This document shows, piece after piece, positions 19,554 to 28,118 of a stretch of DNA of 64,000 bases. The notes under the pieces are model-generated. The model was not told the origin of the DNA, made no database searches, and saw only the letters and a program-made list of their open reading frames with translations. Each line of letters begins with the position of its first letter. Within the stretch, counting starts at the first letter, position 1. The stretch is from positions 464,856-528,855 of the forward strand of contig NZ_JADKYS010000003.1 of assembly GCF_015354345.1 (NCBI RefSeq), given 5' to 3'. Origin of the DNA: Methylophilus sp. 14. Its GTDB lineage: Bacteria; Pseudomonadota; Gammaproteobacteria; Burkholderiales; Methylophilaceae. The translations under genes were made by a program, and so were the position numbers.

Positions 19554-20045
19554 TTATGCTCCAACCGCGGCCAAACGGTTCACTTGCAGCTCATGTGTTT
19601 TTTGGGCAACCATTTGGCCTAGCGACATATCAGCCTGTACCGGACGCGCCATCGCTGACTTCTCCAGTGTTTCCCATGCGCTTTTCAATTCCATCAGCAA
19701 CTGTTGAATTTCCTGTACTTTTTTCACATCCTGACGCACGCTGGCTTCCATCAGGCTACGTGTCATATATTGGTAAAGCTGATCCAGATTCTGCGCAATA
19801 TTGCCACCGGCACGCTTGTCCAGGCAGGCACGCAAGCCACTATCGACAATAGTCACAGCCTGGGTCAGGTATTCCCCTTTTTTGGCAATATCGTGCTGCG
19901 CCATCGCTTGCTGGGCATGAATGCAGGCAGAAATTGCACCGTCATACAGCATGACGATCAGTTTCAACGGGCTGGCATCCACCACACCGGTTTCCAACCC
20001 TACGCTTGCATAAGCATTCACACCTAACTTTTTCATCCCGAACAT
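19554..20045 (-). CDS. fliS: Flagellar export chaperone FliS
   Basis: FliS binds flagellin and keeps it export-competent. From the ATG at 20045 (AGGAG upstream) the product is 163 residues. It contains the family core NAYASVGLETGVVDASPLKLIVMLYDGAISACIHAQQAMAQHD and a helical C-terminus. It is a little longer than the usual 125-145 residues because of the tail after about residue 125 (METLEKSAMARPVQAD region). It lies between fliD and fliT. Confidence 0.94.
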   Translation of the reverse strand: MFGMKKLGVNAYASVGLETGVVDASPLKLIVMLYDGAISACIHAQQAMAQHDIAKKGEYLTQAVTIVDSGLRACLDKRAGGNIAQNLDQLYQYMTRSLMEASVRQDVKKVQEIQQLLMELKSAWETLEKSAMARPVQADMSLGQMVAQKTHELQVNRLAAVGA

Positions 20046-20126
20046 TTTTGACTCCTGAATTCTGCTTAAAAGCGCATGGTTTAAGATAATTTGCCAGCCG
20101 CTCACTGCAGAGATTGACCGCTTCCA

Positions 20127-21794
20127 CTAGTTGTTGGCGCTAATCGCTGCCAGTTGTGAAGTCAGGTTACTGCTTGTGCTCTGCAAGCTACTGAGCAAGG
20201 CATCCAGCTTCGCATACTGTGCACGGTAGCGTGCTTCAATCGCGGGCAGCTTGGCACTTATATCATCGGCCTTTTTGTTCAAATCTTTAATCGAACTTGA
20301 AATACCATCAGTTTTTGTTGTCAATGCGCCTTCGGTATCCAGCCAGCCGTCCAGCAAGCTGCTGAGCTCGCCTGCCAGGCCTTTGCTAAAGGTCACGGTG
20401 CCACGACTGCCAGTGGCCGTGCCAGTGACACTCAATTGCAGCCCATAGCTGCCATTGCCGATCACACCAGTGAGCACAGAACCCGTGGTGTTGGCCGTCA
20501 CGCCGTTAATCGTACCAATCGCATTGACACCATTACCGCCCAGTTGCGTGATATTCACCGCATAGGTGCCAGAGGCCGTATCATCCTTGCTGCCGAGAAA
20601 AGTCACCTGTGGATCGGTAGAGGTCGCCGAAGGCGAGAACAACTTGGCCACATCACTGACATTGTTAGTAATGGCTTTTTGTAATTTAGTACTATCCAGC
20701 GATAACGACCCATCCGAGCCCATGCTGACGCCAATATCGCTCAGGGTTTTATAGGTGGTGGCTGTGGGCGAAGAAGCCGATAACATCGACTTTAACTTGA
20801 CCATAATATTGCGCGCCGTCGAATCTCCCAGCAAGGCCCCATTGGAGGTCGAGCCCGCCGACACAAACTTGGTCAGGTTACGCATACTGGTATTCAGCGC
20901 GTTATAAGCATCGACAAAGCTTTGTACCGAGGCCTGTATGGTATCGGTGTCCGTGCCCACACTCAGCGTATTACTGGCCGAGGTGACCGTCTTCAGCGTC
21001 AAGGTGACGCCCTGAATCACGTCTGAGACGGTATTACTGGCTTTGCTGATACTCATGCCATCAACCGTCAGCAAAGCGTTTTTCGCTGCCGTCATTTGTG
21101 TCATGTTATTGCTACTGGCCAACGGATCATAGGCCAGCGCAGACAAGCCGCCGGTATCGGTGTTGTTACCATCATCATCGGCCACCGATATTTTGAGACT
21201 ATTCACCTCGCCGGTGTCTTTAGACGTAATTACCAAGCGATTGCCGCTACCATCATTGACGATAGACGCGGAGACAGACGCGTTTTTGGCATTGATCGCA
21301 TCACGGATACCTGCCAGCGTATTGTTGCTGCTGGTGATGTCTATGGTGATATCGGTCTTATCGGCATTCGCCGTAAATGAGGCAGGTGCAGTTCCGGTAG
21401 TTCCAAAAGAAATAGTGAGTTTGCCGGTGCCCACAATATCGGTCGCGCTGCTGTAAGCAGGCGATGCCAGTTTTTGTGAGGTCGCCAGTTGCGTGACTGA
21501 CACACTATAGTTACCAAGCACTGCGGTGCCGTTGGCAGTGGCGCTGATGCTGGTCGCATCACTCGCAGTCACCGATTGCGCATTAAACTTGGCGGCGGTG
21601 GCCAATTTATCAACAGCCGTTTGAAACGTACTGAGCCCGCTCTTGAGCGTGCTATAGGCTGACAGCTTGGTATTGTAAGACGATATTTTGGTTTGAATAT
21701 CAGCAATGGGTTGCTGTTCCGCCTGCATCTGCGCCGTGACTAAAGAGTCAATAGGCAGGCCGGATGCGCCTGTAGAGGATACAATCGATGTCAT
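20127..21794 (-). CDS. fliD: Flagellar filament cap protein FliD (HAP2)
   Basis: FliD caps the filament and folds incoming flagellin. The 555-residue protein has the N-terminal region STGASGLPIDSLVTAQMQAEQQPI, and the Ser/Thr/Ala/Asn-rich middle typical of FliD. The C-terminal coiled coil includes SSIKDLNKKADDISAKLPAIEARYRAQYAKLDALLSSLQSTSSNLTSQLAAI. GGGAG precedes the ATG. It lies between flaG and fliS. Confidence 0.96.
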   Translation of the reverse strand: MTSIVSSTGASGLPIDSLVTAQMQAEQQPIADIQTKISSYNTKLSAYSTLKSGLSTFQTAVDKLATAAKFNAQSVTASDATSISATANGTAVLGNYSVSVTQLATSQKLASPAYSSATDIVGTGKLTISFGTTGTAPASFTANADKTDITIDITSSNNTLAGIRDAINAKNASVSASIVNDGSGNRLVITSKDTGEVNSLKISVADDDGNNTDTGGLSALAYDPLASSNNMTQMTAAKNALLTVDGMSISKASNTVSDVIQGVTLTLKTVTSASNTLSVGTDTDTIQASVQSFVDAYNALNTSMRNLTKFVSAGSTSNGALLGDSTARNIMVKLKSMLSASSPTATTYKTLSDIGVSMGSDGSLSLDSTKLQKAITNNVSDVAKLFSPSATSTDPQVTFLGSKDDTASGTYAVNITQLGGNGVNAIGTINGVTANTTGSVLTGVIGNGSYGLQLSVTGTATGSRGTVTFSKGLAGELSSLLDGWLDTEGALTTKTDGISSSIKDLNKKADDISAKLPAIEARYRAQYAKLDALLSSLQSTSSNLTSQLAAISANN

Positions 21795-21827
21795 TTCTTA
21801 ATCTCCCAACCGAATTAAAACGCCATA

Positions 21828-22172
21828 TCAGGCTGTCTGTCGTACCACCAGCCCGCGTAATTTATCCAGCGTTTTACTGATGGCTAACACTTCCTCATTG
21901 GGAATCTGGCGCAATACCTTTTGTGTTTCGGTATCCACCACTTTCACAATGATGCGTTCGCTATCATCATCGATAGAAAACTCTATCGTTTGTAACGCTG
22001 GTGCTACATATTCATTTAACTTTTTGACAGCACCGGTCAACGCGGCTTTGTCATTCACATCAGCTGCAGCTTTATCAGCAGATGATTCAGCATATTTCAC
22101 CAGCTTTAAACTACTGGCCGCCTGCACACCCTTTAAACCACCGCCTACACCATTAACAAATGAATCACTCAT
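21828..22172 (-). CDS. flaG: FlaG family flagellar protein
   Basis: A 114-residue protein with the FlaG C-terminal domain: VAPALQTIEFSIDDDSERIIVKVVDTETQKVLRQIPNEEVLAISKTLDKLRGLVVRQTA. FlaG limits filament length in some bacteria. AAAGGAG lies 7 bases before the ATG. It sits between flagellin and fliD, separated from fliC by a hairpin. Confidence 0.92.
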   Translation of the reverse strand: MSDSFVNGVGGGLKGVQAASSLKLVKYAESSADKAAADVNDKAALTGAVKKLNEYVAPALQTIEFSIDDDSERIIVKVVDTETQKVLRQIPNEEVLAISKTLDKLRGLVVRQTA

Positions 22173-22196
22173 GATGTTGCTCCTTTTACCTAGGCC

Positions 22197-22225
22197 AAAT
22201 CCACAGGGTCTAGGCCTGTGGATTT
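22197..22225 (-). terminator. Hairpin between fliC and flaG (attenuator-like)
   Basis: An 11-bp perfect stem AAATCCACAGG / CCTGTGGATTT with a 7-base loop lies 19 bases after the fliC stop. Only a short T run follows, so it probably gives partial termination or protects the 3' end of the abundant fliC mRNA while allowing read-through into flaG-fliD-fliS-fliT. Confidence 0.7.
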
Positions 22226-22244
22226 AGCGTTACCGAATGATGTA

Positions 22245-23042
22245 TTAGCCTCTCAGCAATGTCATCACTTGGTTAGGCAACTGGTTCGCTTGAGCCAGCA
22301 TCGCAGTACCAGCTTGTTGCAGAATCTGTGCACGTGTCATCTTCGCTGTTTCTGAAGCGAAGTCAGCATCAGTGATACGTGACTTGGCAGCAGACATGTT
22401 CTCAGACGCTACGCCCAGGTTGCTGACCACTGAAGCAAAACGGTTTTGGTAAGCACCCAATGTCGCACGGCTGGTGTTCACTGTCGTCAATTGTGCGTCA
22501 ATCGCTGTAATCGCATCTGAAGCGGCATCTGCTGAAGACAGGGAGCCTGACAGAGAAGCTGCTGAGACAGAAGCCACGCTGATGGTATCGCCACTGTCAG
22601 CACCAATCTGGAAGTTATAACCAGCACCGAATGCAGCTTGGCCGTTAAACTTGGTGGCAGTACCCAAACGTGTCAGTTCTGACTTCAGTTGTGAAAATTC
22701 TGTATCCAGGTTTGCACGGTCACCAGAGCTGTAGGAACCGTTAGCTGCCTGTACAGCCAGTTCACGCATACGTTGCAAGGCATCGGTTGCGCTGCTCAAA
22801 CCACCTTCTGCAGTTTGCAGGAAAGAGATCGCGTCGTTAGCGTTACGTGTTGCAACATCCATACCGCGAACTTGTGAGTCCATACGTGTTGCAATCGCCA
22901 TACCAGCCGCATCGTCTTTAGCGCTGTTGATACGCAGACCAGAAGACAAGCGTTGAATAGAAGTATTCAGGCTGCCTTGTGAAGCGTTTAAGTTACGTTG
23001 TGCATTCAAGGATGCCAAGTTGGTGTTGATTACTGAAGCCAT
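22245..23042 (-). CDS. fliC: Flagellin FliC
   Basis: The filament subunit, 265 residues. The N-terminus VINTNLASLNAQRNLNASQGSLNTSIQRLSSGLRINSAKDDAAGMAIATRM and the C-terminus ENMSAAKSRITDADFASETAKMTRAQILQQAGTAMLAQANQLPNQVMTLLRG are canonical D0/D1 flagellin. The middle is very short and Ser/Ala-rich (about residues 150-195), so D2/D3 domains are essentially absent. AAAGGAG precedes the ATG, and a strong sigma-28 promoter lies upstream. Surface Ser/Thr in the short central part are plausible glycan sites, given the neighbouring genes. Confidence 0.97.
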   Translation of the reverse strand: MASVINTNLASLNAQRNLNASQGSLNTSIQRLSSGLRINSAKDDAAGMAIATRMDSQVRGMDVATRNANDAISFLQTAEGGLSSATDALQRMRELAVQAANGSYSSGDRANLDTEFSQLKSELTRLGTATKFNGQAAFGAGYNFQIGADSGDTISVASVSAASLSGSLSSADAASDAITAIDAQLTTVNTSRATLGAYQNRFASVVSNLGVASENMSAAKSRITDADFASETAKMTRAQILQQAGTAMLAQANQLPNQVMTLLRG

Positions 23043-23154
23043 GTTAAATCTCCTTTAGAGTCGTATATCCAGTTAAGTGTCAAATCGTCATGTTACTTTC
23101 AACGTTGATCGCTATTTACCACTTAATGTTTGCTATCTAGCGTTGTTAGTTGTG

Positions 23155-23181
23155 TTATCGACCGCTGCAGAAATTTCTTTA
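23155..23181 (-). promoter_or_regulatory. Sigma-28 promoter of fliC
   Basis: On the minus strand, TAAAGAAA (23174-23181) and GTCGATAA (23155-23162) are separated by exactly 11 bases, matching the FliA consensus at 13 of 16 positions. It is about 112 bases upstream of the flagellin start, giving a leader of roughly 100 bases. Confidence 0.9.
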
Positions 23182-23490
23182 ATCCTTGTTGCAAATTTCT
23201 TTTTTCGATCAATCATGCACTTGAAACTATTTACGACCCCTCCACCAAAATCTTTAGCCTTTAATCAAGAACTGCACAAAATTGTTTATACCAATCTATT
23301 TTATAAAAAGAGTCACCCATACCATTAACCGAGCTAAATAGAGAATCAGTCTTAATTCTGCTTTTAAAGCCTCCCCTGTAAAACCGCGCATCAGGGCCAG
23401 CATGTCACACAAGATATAAGGCCAGTTTTCAGCGTTTATCTACAAATCATTCCCGGGCATTGCCAACGATAATCAGGCTATCCATTTCGC

Positions 23491-23508
23491 ATACCTTATA
23501 TAAGGTAT
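23491..23508. promoter_or_regulatory. 18-bp perfect palindrome, candidate operator of the phosphonate operon
   Basis: ATACCTTATATAAGGTAT is fully self-complementary and ends 24 bases before the ATG of the PEP mutase gene, so a bound protein would block transcription or its start. The central 10 bases CTTATATAAG recur within 63315-63326, upstream of the GntR-type regulator gene. No dedicated regulator gene adjoins this operon. Confidence 0.6.
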
Positions 23509-23532
23509 CCAAAAAGACTAAAGGAGTTTTGC

Positions 23533-24831
23533 ATGGCATCAGTTTATGTAGGGATGACGGTAGACATCTTGCACCATGGCCATATCAATATTATTGAGCA
23601 GGCCAGAAAGTATGGCGACGTCACCATCGGCCTGTTATCCGATGCGGCGGTCGCGGACCATAAACGTCTGCCTTACCTGACTTATGAACAGCGCAAACAG
23701 ATCGTCAGCAATATTCGCGGTGTGGTGAATGTGGTGCCGCAGGAAGAATGGGACTACGCACCCAACCTGCTCAAATACAAACCCGACATCATGGTGCATG
23801 GCGATGACTGGCTGGAAGGTCCGTTGGTGCCTTACCGTGACCGTGCACGTGCTGCGCTGGCCGAGTATGGTGGCCACCTGATTGAGATTCCTTATACACG
23901 CGGTGTGTCTTCCAATGAAATGCTGAGCCAGATCCAGGCCTTGGGCACCACGCCTGATATCCGCCGCCGCACCTTGAAAAGATTACTCACAGTCAAACCG
24001 ATTTCGCGTTTTATTGAAGCGCACAACCCGATTTCTGCGCTGATTGCCGAGCACGTCACCGCACAACGCAATGGCAAAAGCTGCCAGTTCGATGGTTTCT
24101 GGTCGAGTTCGCTGACCGATTCCACCGCACGCGGCAAGCCGGATATTGAAGCGGTGGAGATCAATAGCCGCTTATCTAATATTAATGACATTTTTGATGT
24201 CACCACCAAACCTTTAATTATGGATGCTGACACCGGCGGCAAACTGGAGCACTTTGAACTCAATGTGCGCAGCATGGAACGCCTGGGGATTTCGGCCACC
24301 ATTATCGAAGACAAAATTGGCCTGAAAAAGAATTCTTTATTTGGCAACGAAGTACCGCAATTGCAGGACGAGATTGAGCCCTTCTGCGAAAAAATTGCCG
24401 CTGGCCGTGCTGCCCGTGTCAGCGATGACTTTATGGTGATTGCGCGTATCGAAAGCCTGATCCTGGAAAAAGGCATTGCAGATGCCGTCAAACGCGCGCA
24501 AGCCTATGTCGGCGCTGGCGTCGATGGCATCATGATTCACAGCCGCCAGAAAACAGCGGACGAAGTATTTGAGTTTGCCAAGATATTCAAATCCGAGTTC
24601 CCAACCACACCTTTAGTCTGCGTACCCACCAGCTACAACAAGGTGACAGAGGAAGAACTGGCCGCACACGGCTTTAACCTGGTGATTTATGCCAACCACA
24701 TGATGCGTGCGGCTTACCCGGCCATGCAGAATGCCGCCATGGAGATCCTCAAAAATGGCAGGACAGCAGAAATCGAATCCAGCCTGATGTCGATTAACGA
24801 TGTGCTGGAACTGATTCCAGGGACTAAATAA
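23533..24831 (+). CDS. Bifunctional cytidylyltransferase / phosphoenolpyruvate mutase
   Basis: The 432-residue protein joins two domains. Residues 1-140 are a cytidylyltransferase-like fold with the nucleotide-binding HxGH motif (H14-HGH17 in DILHHGHINII) and a RGVSSNE loop in place of the usual RTxGISTT. Residues about 150-425 are PEP mutase of the isocitrate-lyase superfamily. The mutase signature EDKIGLKKNS at 259-268 and the metal-binding stretch LIMDADTGG are intact. The mutase turns PEP into phosphonopyruvate, making the C-P bond. The fused domain suggests that the final phosphonate is activated with CTP. AAAGGAG precedes the ATG, and the next gene starts 9 bases later. The mutase call is firm; the nucleotidyl substrate is inferred. 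Confidence 0.92.
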   Translation: MASVYVGMTVDILHHGHINIIEQARKYGDVTIGLLSDAAVADHKRLPYLTYEQRKQIVSNIRGVVNVVPQEEWDYAPNLLKYKPDIMVHGDDWLEGPLVPYRDRARAALAEYGGHLIEIPYTRGVSSNEMLSQIQALGTTPDIRRRTLKRLLTVKPISRFIEAHNPISALIAEHVTAQRNGKSCQFDGFWSSSLTDSTARGKPDIEAVEINSRLSNINDIFDVTTKPLIMDADTGGKLEHFELNVRSMERLGISATIIEDKIGLKKNSLFGNEVPQLQDEIEPFCEKIAAGRAARVSDDFMVIARIESLILEKGIADAVKRAQAYVGAGVDGIMIHSRQKTADEVFEFAKIFKSEFPTTPLVCVPTSYNKVTEEELAAHGFNLVIYANHMMRAAYPAMQNAAMEILKNGRTAEIESSLMSINDVLELIPGTK

Positions 24832-24840
24832 GCGGAGCAC

Positions 24841-26019
24841 ATGATGATTCATGCTGAAGACTTTTTAAGTGCATTGCAAACCGAACAAGTGCAATTTGTT
24901 GCCGGGGTGCCCGACTCATTACTTAAAGAATTGTGTGCCTGCTTTTCAGACAAGCTAGCAAAGGATCAACATGTGATCGCCGCCAATGAAGGTGGTGCGA
25001 TTGGCCTGGCCATTGGCCACTACCTGGCCACCCAACAACCTGCCCTGGTCTATATGCAAAACTCTGGCCTGGGCAATGTGGTCAACCCGATTGCGTCACT
25101 GGCAGACCCACAAGTGTATGGCATTCCTATGTTATTGGTGGTCGGCTGGCGGGGCGAGCTCGATGCCGATGGCACACAAATCCATGATGAACCACAGCAT
25201 GTCAAACAAGGCCAGATTACGCTGTCACAACTTGATGTGCTAGGCCTGCCTTATCAAGTGATGACCGATCATATAGAAACAGCCCATGCGCAAATCCAAA
25301 CCTTATTAAACCAGGCCATAACACGTCAAGGCCCGGTTGCCTTGGTCGTGCGCAAGCAAAGTTTTGCGCCGTATAAGCCAGTGAAAACAAGCACGTCCCC
25401 TGCCTCGGCTCTGGCAGAAAAATTAGCGGTGCTGGAAAGCCGTGAACATATGATCGAACAGATTGTGTCAGCCTTGCCAGAAGATGCCGCCGTCGTCGCG
25501 ACCACCGGCATGGCTTCGCGTGAGTTGTTTGAGCTGCGTAAAGCCCAACAGGCCGGGCACGGCCGTGACTTTCTGACGGTGGGCGGTATGGGCCATGCCT
25601 CGCAAATTGCCTGTGGCATTGCGCTGGCACAGCCAGACCGGCAAGTCGTCTGTATTGACGGCGATGGCGCCATGCTGATGCACATGGGCAGCCTGACCAT
25701 CAGCGCCCAGCAAGCGAACTTGCTGCATATCGTATTGAATAATGGTGCCCATGACTCCGTAGGTGGGCAACCAACCGTCGCCGCGCAATTGGCATTGGCC
25801 GAGATTGCCAGTGCCGCTGGCTATACGCAGGTGTACAGCGTATCCGGCGCAGAACAACTAAACCAGCTCATTCCACAAGTCCTGCGCAGTGGCAAAAGCT
25901 GCCTGATTGAAGTGTTGTGCCGCAAAGGTGCCCGTGCCGACCTGGGCCGCCCTACCCGCACGCCAGCCCAAAACAAACAGGACTTTATGCAATTTTTAAC
26001 CGAGGTGGAATATGCTTGA
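24841..26019 (+). CDS. Phosphonopyruvate decarboxylase
   Basis: A 392-residue thiamine-diphosphate enzyme that pulls the unfavourable mutase reaction forward by converting phosphonopyruvate to phosphonoacetaldehyde. The N-terminal domain has VPDSLLKELC and IAANEGGAIGLAIGHYLAT with the catalytic Glu. The C-terminal ThDP-binding domain has GGMGHASQIACGIAL and the metal/ThDP motif CIDGDGAMLMHMGSL ending in the NN dipeptide (VLNNGAHDSVGGQPT). The length is normal for Ppd/AepY. It overlaps the next gene by 8 bases. Confidence 0.93.
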   Translation: MMIHAEDFLSALQTEQVQFVAGVPDSLLKELCACFSDKLAKDQHVIAANEGGAIGLAIGHYLATQQPALVYMQNSGLGNVVNPIASLADPQVYGIPMLLVVGWRGELDADGTQIHDEPQHVKQGQITLSQLDVLGLPYQVMTDHIETAHAQIQTLLNQAITRQGPVALVVRKQSFAPYKPVKTSTSPASALAEKLAVLESREHMIEQIVSALPEDAAVVATTGMASRELFELRKAQQAGHGRDFLTVGGMGHASQIACGIALAQPDRQVVCIDGDGAMLMHMGSLTISAQQANLLHIVLNNGAHDSVGGQPTVAAQLALAEIASAAGYTQVYSVSGAEQLNQLIPQVLRSGKSCLIEVLCRKGARADLGRPTRTPAQNKQDFMQFLTEVEYA

Positions 26020-27007
26020 AGCAACCACCACCATACACGCGCATGTCGCTGCCCAAAACCAGCATAAAGTGCTGTTTACTGCGGGCCCGGCCAGCTTGCT
26101 TGAAGAAAACCTGCTAGGTTTGCGCCCGTGCTTCGGGCGTGGTGACCTCGACTACAATCAGGTTGATCATGCGGTGCTTTCCGCTCTCAAACACATGACC
26201 GGCCACGCGCAGATCGCGCGCCTGCAAGGCTCCGCCAGCCTGGCATTGGAAATTGCCAGCCTGAACTTTTTGCATGGCAAAGTACTGGTCATCGACAGTG
26301 GCTATTACGCCCAGCGATTAGTCAGCTTTGCGCAACTGGCTCAGCGTACGGCTGGCCAGGTGTCACTGGTCACCGTCTGCGACTGGCAGCAACTGGCCAA
26401 TATCAGCGGCCGTTACGACTGGGTCGTCGCCTGCTATACTGAAACCAGTGCTGGCCTGTTATTGCCAATTGCGGATTTGCGCGCATTGGCAGACCGCGTC
26501 GGCGCGCAGCTTATGCTGGATGCCACGGCCTCTATCGGCCTGGAAATAGATCACGGCCTGGCAGATGTGATTGCCTATAGCTCCTGCAAAGGCCTGTTTG
26601 GCCTCACAGGCGCCTCGTTTATTGCATTTAACCAGTTACCAAAACACGAGGTCGACTCGTTTTATCTCAATCTGGCGACACATTTGGAACGTCGCATGAC
26701 CGGCCCTTACCATGCCATGGCCTCGCTATATGAAGTGTTACCCAAGCATGATGACTTGCGCGAAGCGGTGTTTATCAACAAAGCCCAGATGCTGAAAAAG
26801 ATTGGCACTTATGCCACGCACCCCGTGCACTACCAGCCCGTGCTCTGCACCTGGGTCGATGCCACAGTCAGCAGCCAGGATAGCCGTGCAGTGCTCTACC
26901 AGTCACGCGGGATCAGCCGTGGCAGCGTGGTCTGCCATCTGGGCGAAGCACACCTGGGCAGTGCAGCACGCGGCGCCATTCTCGATTTACTGGAGTTACA
27001 GCCATGA
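26012..27007 (+). CDS. Class V aminotransferase, probable 2-aminoethylphosphonate-forming
   Basis: A 331-residue PLP enzyme related to AEP transaminase (PhnW/AepZ). It shows FTAGPASLLEENLLG near the start, the LQGSASLALEIASLNF cofactor region, LMLDATASIGLE with the PLP-pyridine Asp, and the Schiff-base Lys at K193 (YSSCKGLFGLTGASF). It is shorter than catabolic PhnW (about 360). Sitting after the decarboxylase, it should aminate phosphonoacetaldehyde to 2-aminoethylphosphonate. It overlaps both neighbours (8 and 4 bases). The direction and donor are inferred from context. Confidence 0.88.
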   Translation: MLEATTTIHAHVAAQNQHKVLFTAGPASLLEENLLGLRPCFGRGDLDYNQVDHAVLSALKHMTGHAQIARLQGSASLALEIASLNFLHGKVLVIDSGYYAQRLVSFAQLAQRTAGQVSLVTVCDWQQLANISGRYDWVVACYTETSAGLLLPIADLRALADRVGAQLMLDATASIGLEIDHGLADVIAYSSCKGLFGLTGASFIAFNQLPKHEVDSFYLNLATHLERRMTGPYHAMASLYEVLPKHDDLREAVFINKAQMLKKIGTYATHPVHYQPVLCTWVDATVSSQDSRAVLYQSRGISRGSVVCHLGEAHLGSAARGAILDLLELQP

Positions 27008-27417
27008 CGCAGCCACCCAAACGCATTATGGTCGATATGTCAGCGACCTTGATCCATCATGGTCATGTGCGCCTGTTAAAAGCGGCTAAACAGTTAGGTT
27101 ATGTGGTCGTTGCCCTGACGACCGACGAAGAAATTCGCGCCAAAAAAGGCTATGAGCCTGAGCTCGATTACGCCGCCCGTGCCGAAGTATTACTCGCCAT
27201 GCGCGATGTCGACGAAGTTGTGCCTAGCCCCTGGCTGCTCGATGAAGCCTTTTTGCAGCAACACAAGATTGACCTGCTGGTGCACGGTCACGATAACAGC
27301 AACCCGATTGCCGCTGAAAAATTGCATATTTTGCCGCGCACAGAAGGCATCAGCAGCACCTTGTTGCGTGCCCGCGTGCTCAAAGCCGTCAGTCAAAAAA
27401 TGGAAGCAAACACATGA
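27004..27417 (+). CDS. TagD-like cytidylyltransferase
   Basis: A 137-residue stand-alone nucleotidyltransferase of the glycerol-3-phosphate cytidylyltransferase class. It has the HxGH motif (H18-HGH21 in TLIHHGHVRLLKAAKQLG) and the signature loop RTEGISSTLLRAR near residue 115. The operon already carries a related domain fused to the PEP mutase, so the two may activate different substrates, for example the phosphonate and a glycerol phosphate, or one may be structural. The start overlaps the preceding stop as ATGA. Confidence 0.87.
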   Translation: MTQPPKRIMVDMSATLIHHGHVRLLKAAKQLGYVVVALTTDEEIRAKKGYEPELDYAARAEVLLAMRDVDEVVPSPWLLDEAFLQQHKIDLLVHGHDNSNPIAAEKLHILPRTEGISSTLLRARVLKAVSQKMEANT

Positions 27418-28112
27418 GTAACCTCTGGCAACAGATTTGGGAAAAGCGCAGCCTGCAACCGCAGCATGCCATCACATTGGAGACGCTGATTGCCCTGGAC
27501 GGCTTCGATAGCGGTGCAGGCAAAATCGACCTCGCCGACTGGCAGGAATATACGCGCCGCATCAGTGACAAGCTGGGGATGCAGTCTGGTGACTCGGTCT
27601 TTGAGGTCGGTTGTGGCGCCGGGGCTTTTTTGTATGCCTTGCGCCAGCAGCATCCCTTAACCGTTGGCGGCCTGGATTATGCCGCCGGACTGATTGAAGC
27701 TGCACAACAGGCCATGCCTGATGGTGATTTCCAGGCTATTCCTGCGCAATCGCTAGACACCAGCAAGGAATATGACTTTGTGATTGCCAACAGTGTATTT
27801 CATTATTTTGACGAAGCCATGGCCGCCGAAGTGTTCCAGGCCATGTGGCAAAAAGCCAGGGTGGGCGTCGCCATCCTCGACATTCCACATGCGGCCACCA
27901 AAGCGGCTTGCGAGCGTGCCCGCCGCGATGCTTTGACCGAGGCTGAGTACGAAGAAAAGTACCGTGGCCTGCATCACACCTATTACACGCCTGAATGGTT
28001 TAGCCAGCAATTGCCAACCAAACCACAGCAGGTATTTGAAAGCTGCGTGCCCAATTACGCACAAAGCCAATACCGTTTCAGTGTTATTTTTACTAAACGC
28101 TTGCATGGATAA
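27414..28112 (+). CDS. SAM-dependent class I methyltransferase
   Basis: A 232-residue methyltransferase with SAM motif I VFEVGCGAGAFLYAL, followed by VGGLDYAAGLIEAAQ (motif II acidic region) and YDFVIANSVFHYF (motif IV region). The substrate is unknown. Embedded in a phosphonate-activation operon with ATGA coupling to the cytidylyltransferase, it could N-methylate aminoethylphosphonate or methylate the sugar that carries it. That role is inference only. Confidence 0.85.
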   Translation: MSNLWQQIWEKRSLQPQHAITLETLIALDGFDSGAGKIDLADWQEYTRRISDKLGMQSGDSVFEVGCGAGAFLYALRQQHPLTVGGLDYAAGLIEAAQQAMPDGDFQAIPAQSLDTSKEYDFVIANSVFHYFDEAMAAEVFQAMWQKARVGVAILDIPHAATKAACERARRDALTEAEYEEKYRGLHHTYYTPEWFSQQLPTKPQQVFESCVPNYAQSQYRFSVIFTKRLHG

Positions 28113-28118
28113 GCCATC

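Larger units (their letters stand above)
23043..23532. other. 490-base intergenic region between fliC and the phosphonate operon
   Basis: This divergent gap holds the fliC leader and sigma-28 promoter (23155-23181) on the left and an 18-bp perfect palindrome (23491-23508) on the right, just before the PEP mutase ribosome site AAAGGAG. The middle (about 23185-23480) is AT-rich and I see no credible gene or hairpin in it. An 83-codon frame at 23077-23328 overlaps the promoter and looks spurious. Confidence 0.6.

Noticed and set aside
23077-23328. 83-codon plus-strand frame between fliC and the PEP mutase gene
   Set aside because: It runs across the fliC sigma-28 promoter, has no ribosome site, and its composition reflects AT-rich non-coding DNA.
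23464-23471. AACGATAA upstream of the PEP mutase gene, like a sigma-28 -10 element
   Set aside because: No TAAAG-type -35 element stands 11 bases upstream, so the match is only half a promoter.
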